Virus record (IMG/VR): IMGVR_UViG_3300033141_003292
Span: 1-25,920 of that record
Length of the DNA stretch: 25,920 nt
Source: a virus
Direction: 5' to 3' (one strand)
Shown here: one piece after another, positions 1-7,456 of the stretch
Position numbering within the stretch: position 1 is the stretch's first letter
Layout: every line of letters starts with the position of its first letter
Notes under the pieces: generated by a model
What the model was told of the DNA's origin: nothing
Databases searched by the model: none
What the model saw: only the letters and a program-made list of their open reading frames with translations
Position numbers and translations under genes: made by a program

Positions 1-193
1 TGTGAGTCGGCTCCTGTATGCGTCCACCGAATATAGTTACATCGTTCTTCTCTACAGTCATACCCGCGAAGGCGGTGATGTCACGCACACGTGGTAGTGT
101 GGCGTTCCATGTGCCTATCTTTGACACCGCTTCACTTATGGTGAGGCTTTTATACTCCCATTCCTCGCCGTCTATGTTTAACTTGGTTGCCAC
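1..193 (-). CDS. Distal tail / baseplate-type protein, N-terminal fragment
   Basis: Only the first 64 codons are inside the window; the gene runs off the left edge. It starts with GTG, whose G is shared with the TAG stop of the tape measure gene (overlap of 1 nt), so it is translationally coupled to it. The fragment (VATKLNIDGEEWEYKSL at its N-terminus) has the short beta-strand pattern of proteins that open the distal tail or baseplate section. Position directly after the tape measure is the main argument for a distal tail role; no fold-specific motif is visible in so short a piece. Confidence 0.6.
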   Translation of the reverse strand, partial: MATKLNIDGEEWEYKSLTISEAVSKIGTWNATLPRVRDITAFAGMTVEKNDVTIFGGRIQEPTH

Positions 194-2571
194 TACTTTA
201 GCCCTCTTCTTTCAAGCTCTAGTTTAAGGTTCTCCGCTAGGAAATCCGCGTTATCACTGTATATGTTCTCTATGGTGACGTTAACGTTATTCGTGAACCC
301 TCTCTCCATAGCGCTATTGGTTGGCTGAATAGGTGTAGTGTTTTTCCATCCTCTTGTATCTGGTTTAGCTTGATTCATCCAAGGGTCTTCTGATAAAGGC
401 TCAACCCATTGTGGCGGTGTCCACTGTGGAGGTGTCCACGCTTCTTCACGTGTCTCCGTTTTCTCTTTCTCAGTCTTCTTTAACTCGTCAAGCTTCTTCT
501 GTAACGTTATTCTTTCCTTTATTTTATCGTTATATAACCCAAGTTTCTCAGCTGCACGTATATACGCGTCCTCTATGGCTTCCACTGCGTTCCTGTACTT
601 TGTCTCCGCTACCTCAGCCTCAGTGGTTAAGGTATTCGCTTCACGTTTTGCTTCATTATAGTTCTCTTGGGCGTCGTTGACATCATCCTCCGCGTCCCGC
701 TGGGAGACGTAGATGTTGTTCAGGTTCTCGTTAAGGCTGGTTAACTGATCGACAAGCGCCTGTGCTTCACTCATTTTCCTGTTTTTCTCATCCTGTTTAT
801 CGGTTGCTTTCTCTAGTTTGAGTGCAAGCTCAGCGTTTCTTATCTCTAGCTCCCTTTCCTTGTCAGCGAGTTCTCTTAGCCGCGCATCTTCCTCCTGTGT
901 GGCTTGCCCAGCGTCTTCAAGTTCTCTACGTTGCTCCCTGTATGCTTCAAGTTGTTTCCTCTGGGTGAAGGTGAGGAATCCCTGTGTCTGCGCTAGTTTC
1001 TCTAGTTTGCTTATCTCGTTGTCAACGCCAGCTATCTGCGCCTGTGCAGCGTCTTCTCTGTCCTGTATGGCGTCACGTATCTTCATCTGTTCTATGCTCT
1101 GCTTGCTTAGGGTGCGGTTGTTCTTCTCCATCGCCTGTGTTAGCTTATTCACCCTCGCCGTAGCGCGGCTGTACGCTGTCTGCGTCATGGATAGGTTCTT
1201 CTCTAGCTCCGTTAACGCCTCCGCTGTTCCCTCCACGTGGTAGGTTGTATCCTTTAACACCTCATCGTAGCTACGTGCTTCGCCTGTGACGTATTTAATC
1301 AGGTTCACGAGGTTCCCAGCTACCCGCGTATACTCAGCGTCTACCTTACGTTGATTCTCCTTAGCCTCATTCAGCCGCTCTAACGCATCGGCTTCCTTCT
1401 CCTGAGCCTTAGCTAGCTTATTCTCAGCGTCCATCCACGCGTCAAGTAAATCAGGTGTCTTCTCCGTCGCTGAGTTATACTGCTCTAAGGCGCGTGTATA
1501 GCCTGACGCCGCCTGCGTGGATTCTATCATGGCGTCGGCGAACGCTTGCTCTGCCTCTATTAGTTCCTCTGTGGTCTGGGTGTCGAACCGTTTGTTGGCT
1601 GTGAGGTCTTTTATTAGTTTAATGTATCCACGTATCGCGTATGGTAGTGTCGCTATCAGCAGCCCAGCTACGCCGCCCATGACGTACGCGGATACGCCGA
1701 ATACGTCTCCTAGATGTATTAAGTCGAATATAAGACCCTTCACAGCGAACCGTGTTACCCCGATTGCTGCACCTAGGTCGCTGAACGCCGCCATTGTTAC
1801 GCCTGTGATTACAGGTGAAAGTGTGCTAAGTATTGGCGCTAGTGTCCCTAGTGGCGTTATGAGTTCCCCTATGCTTACGGTGACGTTTCTTATCGTTGCG
1901 TCCCATTGTGAGAGTGATTTATCCGTGTCGCCGATGTTGTCTCCTAGTGTCGCAACTTTCTCGTTAAGACGCTCTATGGCGACTGTGTGGAACGCTGTTT
2001 GACGCTCTGACGCTGTTAACTCGTCAACGGTTTTACCTATGCGTTTCGCGTATATCTCGTTGGCGTCCCCTGCGCGGATGATTATCCCTAGGTCATCTAG
2101 TAGTCTGTAACTCTGTCGCCCTAACCCTAGTGTCAGTTTCTCAACCGCTGTCGTGGCGTCTAACCCCATGGCTTTCCCTAGTTTAATAGCGCCGACGAAT
2201 AATTCATCCAAGTCCTCCGTCGGTAAGCCGAGTGCTAGTGCTCTGTTTGCCTGTGTAAGCAAATCTACTCGGCTAATCATACCCATGGTGGCTTCCTCAA
2301 GCGCCTCTATGCTTACGGTTGACTCGTCTCCCACCCCCGCGAGTGCGTTGAAGCTGCGTTCAAGGGTTTCCATGCTTGCACCTAACGTGATGGCTTCACG
2401 GGTGGTGTCGCTTATAGCGTAGAATAAGTCACGCGCCATCACCCCGGCTGCGATGCTTGCGCTACGTTTGAAGATGTTCATGGTGCTGGTGGCTTTGCTG
2501 AGCCCTTTCTCCATTTCACCGGTTCGTACTATTACGTTGACCGCTATTTCGCCAGCTGTTACTGTGCTCAT
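193..2571 (-). CDS. Tail tape measure protein
   Basis: A 792-aa protein that should set tail length and occupy the tail lumen. The N-terminal ~260 residues are helical and Ala-rich; residues ~262-322 form a hydrophobic patch with one or two possible membrane segments (for example YVMGGVAGLLIATLPYAI), as usual for tape measures that insert into the host membrane. Residues ~330-740 are almost continuous Glu/Lys/Ala coiled coil, followed by a Pro/Trp-rich stretch (WTPPQWTPPQWVEP). The C-terminus, with NVNVTIENIYSDNADFLAEN, is typical of the family. The ATG at 2571 has AAGGAG nine bases upstream. It is the longest gene of the tail block and follows the chaperones, as expected. A soluble coiled-coil virion protein is the only alternative, and is unlikely. 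Confidence 0.93.
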   Translation of the reverse strand: MSTVTAGEIAVNVIVRTGEMEKGLSKATSTMNIFKRSASIAAGVMARDLFYAISDTTREAITLGASMETLERSFNALAGVGDESTVSIEALEEATMGMISRVDLLTQANRALALGLPTEDLDELFVGAIKLGKAMGLDATTAVEKLTLGLGRQSYRLLDDLGIIIRAGDANEIYAKRIGKTVDELTASERQTAFHTVAIERLNEKVATLGDNIGDTDKSLSQWDATIRNVTVSIGELITPLGTLAPILSTLSPVITGVTMAAFSDLGAAIGVTRFAVKGLIFDLIHLGDVFGVSAYVMGGVAGLLIATLPYAIRGYIKLIKDLTANKRFDTQTTEELIEAEQAFADAMIESTQAASGYTRALEQYNSATEKTPDLLDAWMDAENKLAKAQEKEADALERLNEAKENQRKVDAEYTRVAGNLVNLIKYVTGEARSYDEVLKDTTYHVEGTAEALTELEKNLSMTQTAYSRATARVNKLTQAMEKNNRTLSKQSIEQMKIRDAIQDREDAAQAQIAGVDNEISKLEKLAQTQGFLTFTQRKQLEAYREQRRELEDAGQATQEEDARLRELADKERELEIRNAELALKLEKATDKQDEKNRKMSEAQALVDQLTSLNENLNNIYVSQRDAEDDVNDAQENYNEAKREANTLTTEAEVAETKYRNAVEAIEDAYIRAAEKLGLYNDKIKERITLQKKLDELKKTEKEKTETREEAWTPPQWTPPQWVEPLSEDPWMNQAKPDTRGWKNTTPIQPTNSAMERGFTNNVNVTIENIYSDNADFLAENLKLELERRGLK

Positions 2572-2889
2572 TTAAGTGCTCTCCTTACGCCTTTTCTTAT
2601 CTGGTTTCTGAAATATTTTATCTGTGACATTAATGATACCTCCATGACGCCTTCTGGCGCCTGCCCGCTGTTTTGTCGGGGGTTCACGTCTTATGCTCTT
2701 CTGATAGGAGTGTGCTACAATGTAGTCTGGTATTCCAGTGGTTTTAGGGGTTCCTATTGGGGCGCGTTTCTTCGCTTCTCTTACAACCTGATCCTGTGTC
2801 AATACGGCTGCTTTTTCTGTTTCTAGTATTATTTGATTTATTATCTTGGTTAACTTGTTGTTAACCTGTTCAACGCCTGTGACGCTCAG
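2572..2889 (-). CDS. HK97 gp10-like tail completion protein (probable CTG start)
   Basis: The reading frame is open back to 2889, although the first common start codon is a TTG at 2802. Upstream codons read as normal protein (VNNKLTKIINQIILETEKAA), and a perfect AAGGAGG lies 8 nt before a CTG at 2889, so a 105-aa product from CTG is proposed. The central part, ...VVREAKKRAPIGTPKTTG...YQKSIRRE, matches the 'AK..aP..TG.Lr.SI' pattern of gp10-like neck and tail completion proteins; the C-terminus is Arg/Lys-rich. It sits between the chaperones and the tape measure, whose ATG immediately follows its stop. If CTG is not used, the product is a 76-aa form that lacks the N-terminal helix. Confidence 0.6.
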   Translation of the reverse strand: MSVTGVEQVNNKLTKIINQIILETEKAAVLTQDQVVREAKKRAPIGTPKTTGIPDYIVAHSYQKSIRREPPTKQRAGARRRHGGIINVTDKIFQKPDKKRRKEST

Positions 2890-2893
2890 AAAC

Positions 2894-3516
2894 TTAACCT
2901 CCTTGTATCTCTATTTTACCGCTCCACAGCAACCCAGCTAGTAACATGTCAACCTGCTCTAACGTTAAACACGCTATCTCTTCAAGAGTGTACCCGTAGT
3001 GCTGCGCTATGAGGATGACTGTCTTTGCGTAACTATTGTTCTGTATCCATCGAGACTTTGTTTTAAGACTGGCATTAAAAAACGTTCCGACTCCTCGCGT
3101 CCATACTCTATCAGTATGGTGTCTATGAAGCTCGCTGGTAGGTTATACACTGTGTCTTTGCTCCATTTCTCGGGGTTCGCCCTGTTTAACAGTAGGTATA
3201 CTGCGTGTCGGTTACGGTTGTTGGTCTGTATTTCCTCGTCTTCGTGTTTTATTGACGCTATCTCTGTTCTATCTTTTATACGTAGCGGGCAATACTCAAC
3301 GTAGTATGGTTTACCGTTGTCATCCGTTATAGTTGACAGGATTAACCGCTTCTTCAGGTTAGCGTAGTTAATCATCTCGTAGGCGTCAGCTAAGTCACGT
3401 GACTCAACGTATTCCATGTATTCTCTTTTCTTAGCCTCTTCAACTGGCTTCATTAAACGGTTACGAGTCTCCTCGTTACGTTCATCTAGGCTTCTCTCTA
3501 CTTGCTGTTCTTCCAT
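2894..3516 (-). CDS. Tail assembly chaperone, -1 frameshift fusion (gpGT-like)
   Basis: This is the extended product predicted from a -1 slip at T TTT TTA (3082-3076): 147 codons in frame 0, then 60 codons in the -1 frame, ending at the TAA at 2894-2896, 207 aa in all. The -1 frame is fully open and clearly protein-like (SRWIQNNSYAKTVILIAQH, then LEEIACLTLEQVDMLLAG). Without the slip this segment has no start and no SD. The arrangement matches the gpG/gpGT pair of lambda-type phages: a short and a frameshifted chaperone just upstream of the tape measure, which it helps to polymerise tail tube around. A sequencing indel could mimic this, but the canonical slippery heptamer in the right phase argues against it. 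Confidence 0.75.
3007..3516 (-). CDS. Tail assembly chaperone, frame-0 product (gpG-like)
   Basis: The 169-aa product when no frameshift occurs. The first ~30 residues are charged and helical (MEEQQVERSLDERNEETRNR), followed by a mixed alpha/beta region; the last 22 residues (after the slip site) end in QRQSSS and look non-structural. The ATG at 3516 has AGGAG about 9 nt upstream, inside the end of the preceding gene (19-bp overlap). By position and by the embedded slippery site it is the short member of a gpG/gpGT-type chaperone pair. It shows no database-style motif by eye, so the assignment rests on gene order and frameshift architecture. Confidence 0.75.
   Translation of the reverse strand: MEEQQVERSLDERNEETRNRLMKPVEEAKKREYMEYVESRDLADAYEMINYANLKKRLILSTITDDNGKPYYVEYCPLRIKDRTEIASIKHEDEEIQTNNRNRHAVYLLLNRANPEKWSKDTVYNLPASFIDTILIEYGREESERFLMPVLKQSLDGYRTIVTQRQSSS
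3076..3082 (-). promoter_or_regulatory. -1 programmed frameshift site (TTTTTTA)
   Basis: On the sense strand the codons are CGT TTT TTA ATG, giving the X XXY YYZ heptamer T TTT TTA in the correct phase for tandem -1 slippage by tRNA-Phe and tRNA-Leu. Re-reading the last A gives AAT GCC AGT and 57 further sense codons. The frame-0 stop lies 67 bp downstream. I could not verify a stimulatory hairpin by eye. Confidence 0.75.
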
Positions 3517-3746
3517 TCTAAATACTCCTCGTATTCATCCTTCTTCACTACCCGTAGATGGTTGTTACTGATAGTGTTATATATTAAACGGAACTCCGCC
3601 CTGTCTCTTAGATAATTCTTTAAGCTAAGTAAATCAAGCCAAGTCCCTGAGAGGACAACCCCCATCGTCATCAAAATCTGAAGGTCTTCATCCTCTATCT
3701 TAAGCTCATCTATACTGTATCTCCTGTACTCCATGTCTTTACTCAA
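3498..3746 (-). CDS. Small tail-region protein of unknown function (TTG start)
   Basis: An 82-aa acidic protein (SKDMEYRRYSIDELKIEDEDLQ at its start, ending in YEEYLEWKNSK). The frame is open further up to 3833, but that would overlap the preceding gene by 74 bp; a TTG at 3746 with AAGGAG nine bases upstream starts 13 bp after the previous stop and is the better choice. It lies between a tail-terminator-like protein and the tail chaperones. The middle section (LMTMGVVLSGTWLDLLSLKNYLRD) is amphipathic. No family recognised; a small tail assembly factor is the simplest reading of its place. Confidence 0.65.
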   Translation of the reverse strand: MSKDMEYRRYSIDELKIEDEDLQILMTMGVVLSGTWLDLLSLKNYLRDRAEFRLIYNTISNNHLRVVKKDEYEEYLEWKNSK

Positions 3747-3759
3747 TTTTATTATCTCC

Positions 3760-4221
3760 TTATGTCTTATAGTTTGCCTGAACACGTATACTCCACCGTA
3801 GCATACGTGGTTGACGGTTTCTACCCCGCTCATTCAAAAGCATCCCCCTGTCAAGAGGTATGACGAGTCCAACGGGTGGAACAAAGTTTTTACGCTGGGT
3901 GTTAAGAATCCGTATAACCTCCTCCTTCATATTCCAGACGGTGAGTTCACCGTCTGGGCTGGGGTCTTCGCCTCTGTCTACACGGTACCAGCAATCCACT
4001 TGGTATATCTCGTTTGTGAGTGTATGTAGGCTTGCATCGTATCCTGCCCCGAACCATCTTATATTAGGGCTGTACATGTGGCTGACTGTAACCTGATGCT
4101 TTATCTCGTCTTTCTCATACCAGCCTGTGGTGAAGTATACGTCACCTAGGGCGGGGTTGAGTATGCTCCAGTTGTTCTCAAGCATGTCACGTATCTGTTT
4201 AGCCACTGTCTCAAGAACCAC
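3760..4221 (-). CDS. Neck / tail terminator-like protein
   Basis: A 153-aa protein, GTG start at 4221 with AGGATAG in the end of the preceding gene. The layout is an N-terminal helix (VLETVAKQIRDMLENNW), several beta strands (HQVTVSHMY, YQVDCWYRVDR), a helix (WNMKEEVIRILNTQRK) and a final strand (MLRWSIRVQANYK). This alpha-beta-alpha-beta order, with 'Y.V.cw.....W.m..EV.RIL' in the middle, is what tail terminator and neck stopper proteins of siphovirus-type tails look like. It lies directly after the head-tail connector, as such proteins do. Assignment is by pattern and place, not by a unique motif. Confidence 0.6.
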   Translation of the reverse strand: MVLETVAKQIRDMLENNWSILNPALGDVYFTTGWYEKDEIKHQVTVSHMYSPNIRWFGAGYDASLHTLTNEIYQVDCWYRVDRGEDPSPDGELTVWNMKEEVIRILNTQRKNFVPPVGLVIPLDRGMLLNERGRNRQPRMLRWSIRVQANYKT

Positions 4222-4223
4222 GT

Positions 4224-4898
4224 CTATCCTACCTCTATGCTGTATAGTCTATATTTGTCTAGTATGTCTTTCTCGTTCTTAGTTAACACACGGGGGCTTC
4301 TGAACAGTGAGGATAACCCGCCTACGCTTCCCTGCCCCGTTTCAAGGATTGGTGTGATGAGGTCTGGCATCATCTCGCTTCGTATCATCTCCCTGAGTGC
4401 GTTACTGCATAGCTGGGCGGTGACGTATTGTATGTCATGCGGGTATGTTCCGTATCCCCATGTTCCTATGATGTCAACGTTCTGTCTCCCAGAGTTGAAG
4501 GTGTTGTTATGGTACGCTACGTAGGTTTCGTAGACTTGGAAATCTGTCGCTGTCTGCGCTACGTCGTCTATCGTTACACCTGTTACCGCTATTAACGGTA
4601 GGGGGAGTAGCATGCTTGGGCGTGGGGTTCCTGTTGTGTCTGTTACCCTTTGGTTGCTGAACACTGTTAAGCCATGTGGGCTGATGTGTTCCACTTCTTT
4701 CCCTGAGCCATCCAGTCTTATCGTGCCACGGTTCTCGTAGAAGTTGTGTCCAACATAGTTGTCAACCATATCCTGTGCTTTAGGTATAAGTGTTCCCTGA
4801 ATCCATCCACGGTAATCAGCGTCTGAGTCAAAATGCACTTGCTTATAGTTAATCTGGCTGAACATTATCACGTCAAAGGTTCCACAGTACAGCGTCAC
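4224..4898 (-). CDS. Head-tail connector (gp6-like adaptor)
   Basis: A 224-aa protein. The start is GTG at 4898, four bases into the stop of the upstream dehydratase (GTGA overlap), with GAGGTGG eight bases upstream. A leading helix (YRGWIQGTLIPKAQDMVDNY) is followed by beta strands and by the segment VDIIGTWGYGTYPHDIQYVTAQLC, which carries the 'I.GtwGYg..P.di..A...L' signature of phage gp6-like connectors that form the ring below the portal. A C-terminal helical tail follows. It is the first structural gene after the glycan cassette, which therefore splits it from the capsid genes. Confident for the family, less so for the exact ring layer. Confidence 0.75.
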   Translation of the reverse strand: MTLYCGTFDVIMFSQINYKQVHFDSDADYRGWIQGTLIPKAQDMVDNYVGHNFYENRGTIRLDGSGKEVEHISPHGLTVFSNQRVTDTTGTPRPSMLLPLPLIAVTGVTIDDVAQTATDFQVYETYVAYHNNTFNSGRQNVDIIGTWGYGTYPHDIQYVTAQLCSNALREMIRSEMMPDLITPILETGQGSVGGLSSLFRSPRVLTKNEKDILDKYRLYSIEVG

Positions 4899-5842
4899 TT
4901 GTAACCACCTCTATTTTCATTCATCTTATTCATCTCTCTGAAATCCCATTTCCCGCCATTACCTTTAAACCACTCCACAGTCCTCTCCAAACCATCCCTG
5001 AAGCAGACTTTAGGCTCCCACCCAGTGTATTGACGCAGCTTAGACGCGTCACATATGAGCCTATCCACGTCAAACGGCCTCAACCTTTTTTCATCTATTT
5101 TAATCTTAACATCCTCACCGGGGCGCATTATCTCGCCAAGCATCTCAGCTATAGTTAATATGCTCCACGTTTCACCTGTGCCGCAGTTCACGACTTCGCC
5201 GTCTAACTCACTGCACTCCATCACATCAACTAAGGCACGAGCCCCATCAACCACGTAGGTGAAATCACGCTCAGAGTACACGTTACCGAGGCTTAACACA
5301 GGGCCCCTGCTTAGCTGCTCAATTATCTCGGGGATAACGTATCGCCAAGTCTCTTTTGGCCCAAAGTTGTTGAACATTCGTACGACTGTTACGTCTACTC
5401 TGTGTTCATGGTGGTATGTTCTGCATAATCCGTCTCCCGCGTATTTGGCGACTGCGTATGTGCTGTGTGGGTTTATTCTATGGGTTTCACTCATAGGTAG
5501 GTTTGGGTCTTCGGCTGTGCCGTAGACTTCGCTTGTTGAAGTGTATATTACTCGTGTCCCTGTTTTCTTCGCGGCGTTCAGTACGTTCTGTGTTCCGTTG
5601 GCGTTTGTCTCGAAGAACTCGTTTGGGTGACTGTAACCGAATGGGATGTATGGGCATGCGGCCATGTGCAGGCAGTAGTCAGCGTTTTCCATGTATGCTT
5701 CCACCATTCTAGGGTTTCTTATATCTTGTTCTATGTTGCTGTAGTTATCGAAAGGTATTACTGTGTATCCTCTACGTTTTAACTCATCTGATACGTGGCT
5801 CGCTATGAAGCCGTCGCTTCCCGTTAATAAAACTTTCTCCAT
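4895..5842 (-). CDS. NAD-dependent sugar dehydratase/epimerase, LegB-like SDR
   Basis: A 315-aa extended short-chain dehydrogenase/reductase. The nucleotide-binding turn TGSDGFIASH (residues 7-16) is the GxxGxxG motif with the last Gly replaced by Ala. Residues 101-110 read TSTSEVYGTA, and the catalytic YxxxK is Y129-K133 (STYAVAKYAGD). FGPKET near 175 and ERDFTYVVDGA near 210 are typical of NDP-sugar 4,6-dehydratases and epimerases. TSTSEVYGTA is the form I associate with LegB-type UDP-GlcNAc 4,6-dehydratases, which feed a DegT aminotransferase; the adjacent upstream gene is exactly that. It could instead be a 4-epimerase or a decarboxylase. Last gene of the glycan cassette; its stop overlaps the connector start. 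Confidence 0.85.
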   Translation of the reverse strand: MEKVLLTGSDGFIASHVSDELKRRGYTVIPFDNYSNIEQDIRNPRMVEAYMENADYCLHMAACPYIPFGYSHPNEFFETNANGTQNVLNAAKKTGTRVIYTSTSEVYGTAEDPNLPMSETHRINPHSTYAVAKYAGDGLCRTYHHEHRVDVTVVRMFNNFGPKETWRYVIPEIIEQLSRGPVLSLGNVYSERDFTYVVDGARALVDVMECSELDGEVVNCGTGETWSILTIAEMLGEIMRPGEDVKIKIDEKRLRPFDVDRLICDASKLRQYTGWEPKVCFRDGLERTVEWFKGNGGKWDFREMNKMNENRGGYK

Positions 5843-5870
5843 TTTTAGGTTCTCCTAACTTTCATCATAA

Positions 5871-6896
5871 CTAGGTTAGATATTCTTTAACTACCTCCGT
5901 CACGTATAATGCTTCATCAGGTGTTAACGTGTTATACATCGGGATGCATATGACGTGTCGGTACACGAAGTCCGCTCCAAGCATATGTTTCAACGGCTTC
6001 CATCCTAGACGATAGCCTACTCCTTTCCGCATCAAACACGTAGCCAGCTTCACTGGGTTCTTAACGAATATGGGGAACATCATGTTGGCGTGTTGCTTCA
6101 CATAGTCTGGGATAAGCTGAAACCCTACTACGCCGTCAAGCTCCTCGCGGTATAGCTTCGCGATACGTTCACGGTTACTTAGATAGGTTTTAAGCTTCTT
6201 TAACTGAACTCTCCCAACCGCGCTGCATATGTCAAGAGGTTTCATGTTTAACCCACGGGTGATGAATGCTCCTTTCTCATCTGGGTTTTCCCCGTGGCAA
6301 CGCACCGCCCTCAGTTTATACGCGTACTCTGGGTTATCTGTTGAGGCGCATCCTCCCTCTATCATTGTGACTACTTTAGCAGCATGGAAACTATAGCACA
6401 GAATCCTATCGCCGCTAACATCACCAGTATAGCGAGTAGTTGCGCCAAAAGACTCCGCCGCGTCCTCCACCACGAGACGTGTTTCTCCCCAGACTTGTTG
6501 GTTAATAGGTAACCCAGCGTAGTGTACTGGTATCTGTATCTCATATCTTTTACCACTGTCTTTAGGTTTCATTAAAACAGTTGACGGGTTTACGTCACCG
6601 TATTTTACGCGGCGTAGCCCTGACGCGTACACAGCGTTTTCAGTCGCCTTAAACGTGTAGCTTGGTATACGCACCGTGTATCCTTCATGATATGCCCCTA
6701 TTGCGAGAAGGGATGCTAGTATAGCGTTTGTTCCGCTGTTGAACACTATGTTATGCTTCTTCCCTGTAACCGCCGCTAACTCAGTCTCCAAGCGCTGGGT
6801 TTCTTCACCCATCGTCATCCACCCGCTGTCTACTACGCGTTTAGCTGCCTTCTTCTCCTGTTCCCCGAAGTCTGGGGCTGCCCACGGTATATTCAT
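5871..6896 (-). CDS. DegT/DnrJ/EryC1-type PLP sugar aminotransferase
   Basis: A 341-aa protein, close to the usual ~370-400 aa. VEDAAESFGA (Asp145, which binds the pyridine nitrogen of PLP) and SFHAAKVVTMIEGG (Lys174, the Schiff-base lysine) are in the canonical order. SGTNAI near residue 54 is the phosphate-binding loop. Such enzymes transfer an amino group from glutamate to a 4- or 3-keto sugar nucleotide. The keto substrate is likely made by the LegB-like dehydratase encoded 28 bp downstream, and the amine could be acetylated by the NeuD-like transferase of the same cassette. All catalytic residues are present. The precise sugar cannot be read from sequence. Confidence 0.92.
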   Translation of the reverse strand: MNIPWAAPDFGEQEKKAAKRVVDSGWMTMGEETQRLETELAAVTGKKHNIVFNSGTNAILASLLAIGAYHEGYTVRIPSYTFKATENAVYASGLRRVKYGDVNPSTVLMKPKDSGKRYEIQIPVHYAGLPINQQVWGETRLVVEDAAESFGATTRYTGDVSGDRILCYSFHAAKVVTMIEGGCASTDNPEYAYKLRAVRCHGENPDEKGAFITRGLNMKPLDICSAVGRVQLKKLKTYLSNRERIAKLYREELDGVVGFQLIPDYVKQHANMMFPIFVKNPVKLATCLMRKGVGYRLGWKPLKHMLGADFVYRHVICIPMYNTLTPDEALYVTEVVKEYLT

Positions 6897-7142
6897 CTAA
6901 CCCACCAGTGGGTTATCCTCTTCTGGGATAATGTTAACCTTCTCCATAACTGCGTTGAACATTTTCATCGCCTGTGCGTCGTCCCATGCGGATACTTTCA
7001 CGTTTAGGTTTCCGGCTTTTAGCTCTAACTCTATGTTGGTGAAGTTTCTGTTTACTGTGCTGCTCGTCATCTCGGTTGGTTTTACCGTGATTTTTCCGGG
7101 TTCGGTGTATCCTCCGAGTATTCTTATGAGTGTTTTCCTCAT
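6897..7142 (-). CDS. Small conserved-looking protein of unknown function
   Basis: An 81-aa protein with ATG at 7142 preceded by TTGGAG at good spacing; its stop directly abuts the aminotransferase start. The N-terminus is basic (MRKTLIRILGGYTEPGKITV), the centre alternates like beta strands (FTNIELELKAGNLNVKVSAW), and a helix (DDAQAMKMFNAVMEKVN) leads into an acidic tail. It has no catalytic motif. It sits within the glycan cassette between two tiny proteins and the aminotransferase, so it may be a virion component carried along rather than a sugar enzyme. Not recognised. Confidence 0.65.
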   Translation of the reverse strand: MRKTLIRILGGYTEPGKITVKPTEMTSSTVNRNFTNIELELKAGNLNVKVSAWDDAQAMKMFNAVMEKVNIIPEEDNPLVG

Positions 7143-7164
7143 CTACGTTTTCTCCAATCTATCT

Positions 7165-7335
7165 TCACTGTTCTTCTGTTAACTGGAATAGGCATCTATG
7201 TCCGCCGTTCTTCGGGCATCTGCCTTCTCCTTTTACGCAGAAGCATATTAGCCCCACGTTTCGGTTCACGTTAGCTGATAACATCACCGGCACTTCTTCT
7301 CCGTCGTGTTTACATCGGCGTTTCCCGTGTTTCAC
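7165..7335 (-). CDS. 56-aa Cys-rich mini-protein
   Basis: The frame opens with GTG at 7335 (sense GTGAAACACGGG), with GTGGAG upstream, inside the end of the 48-aa gene in another frame. The product carries CKHDGEEVPVML, then ICFC, then CPKNGGHRC, so five to six cysteines plus histidines are spaced like a small metal-binding or disulfide-bonded module. It ends at TGA 7165-7167, 22 bp before the next gene. Function unknown; one of several Cys-rich mini-proteins in this genome. Confidence 0.5.
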   Translation of the reverse strand: MKHGKRRCKHDGEEVPVMLSANVNRNVGLICFCVKGEGRCPKNGGHRCLFQLTEEQ

Positions 7336-7456
7336 TCTTTTTCTCCACTCGCTCTATCTTGAATCCATGTAAACCTGTGTCGTCTCCACGGTACTCCGCT
7401 AACGTTACTTTACGTCCATCCTTATACGCTATAAGTCTGTAAATATGTTTACTCAT
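7310..7456 (-). CDS. 48-aa mini-protein of unknown function
   Basis: The ATG at 7456 overlaps the stop of the upstream glycosyltransferase (ATGA), a coupling used throughout this block. The product begins [19 protein letters not shown] and ends in a charged tail (ERVEKKSETRETPM). The beta-hairpin-like start with 'YRLIAYKDGRKVTLAEY' looks like a genuine folded mini-protein. No family recognised. Confidence 0.55.
   Translation of the reverse strand: MSKHIYRLIAYKDGRKVTLAEYRGDDTGLHGFKIERVEKKSETRETPM

Noticed and set aside
818-1243. Plus-strand Ser/Cys-rich frame opposite the tape measure gene
   Set aside because: It is the complement of coiled-coil codons; composition is skewed and it has no RBS or promoter. 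The same holds for the plus-strand frames at 1517-2002, 4237-4524, 17656-18105 and 19861-20418.
6371-6556. 61-aa minus-strand frame inside the aminotransferase gene
   Set aside because: Lies wholly within a well-supported gene in another frame. The apparent membrane end is chance.
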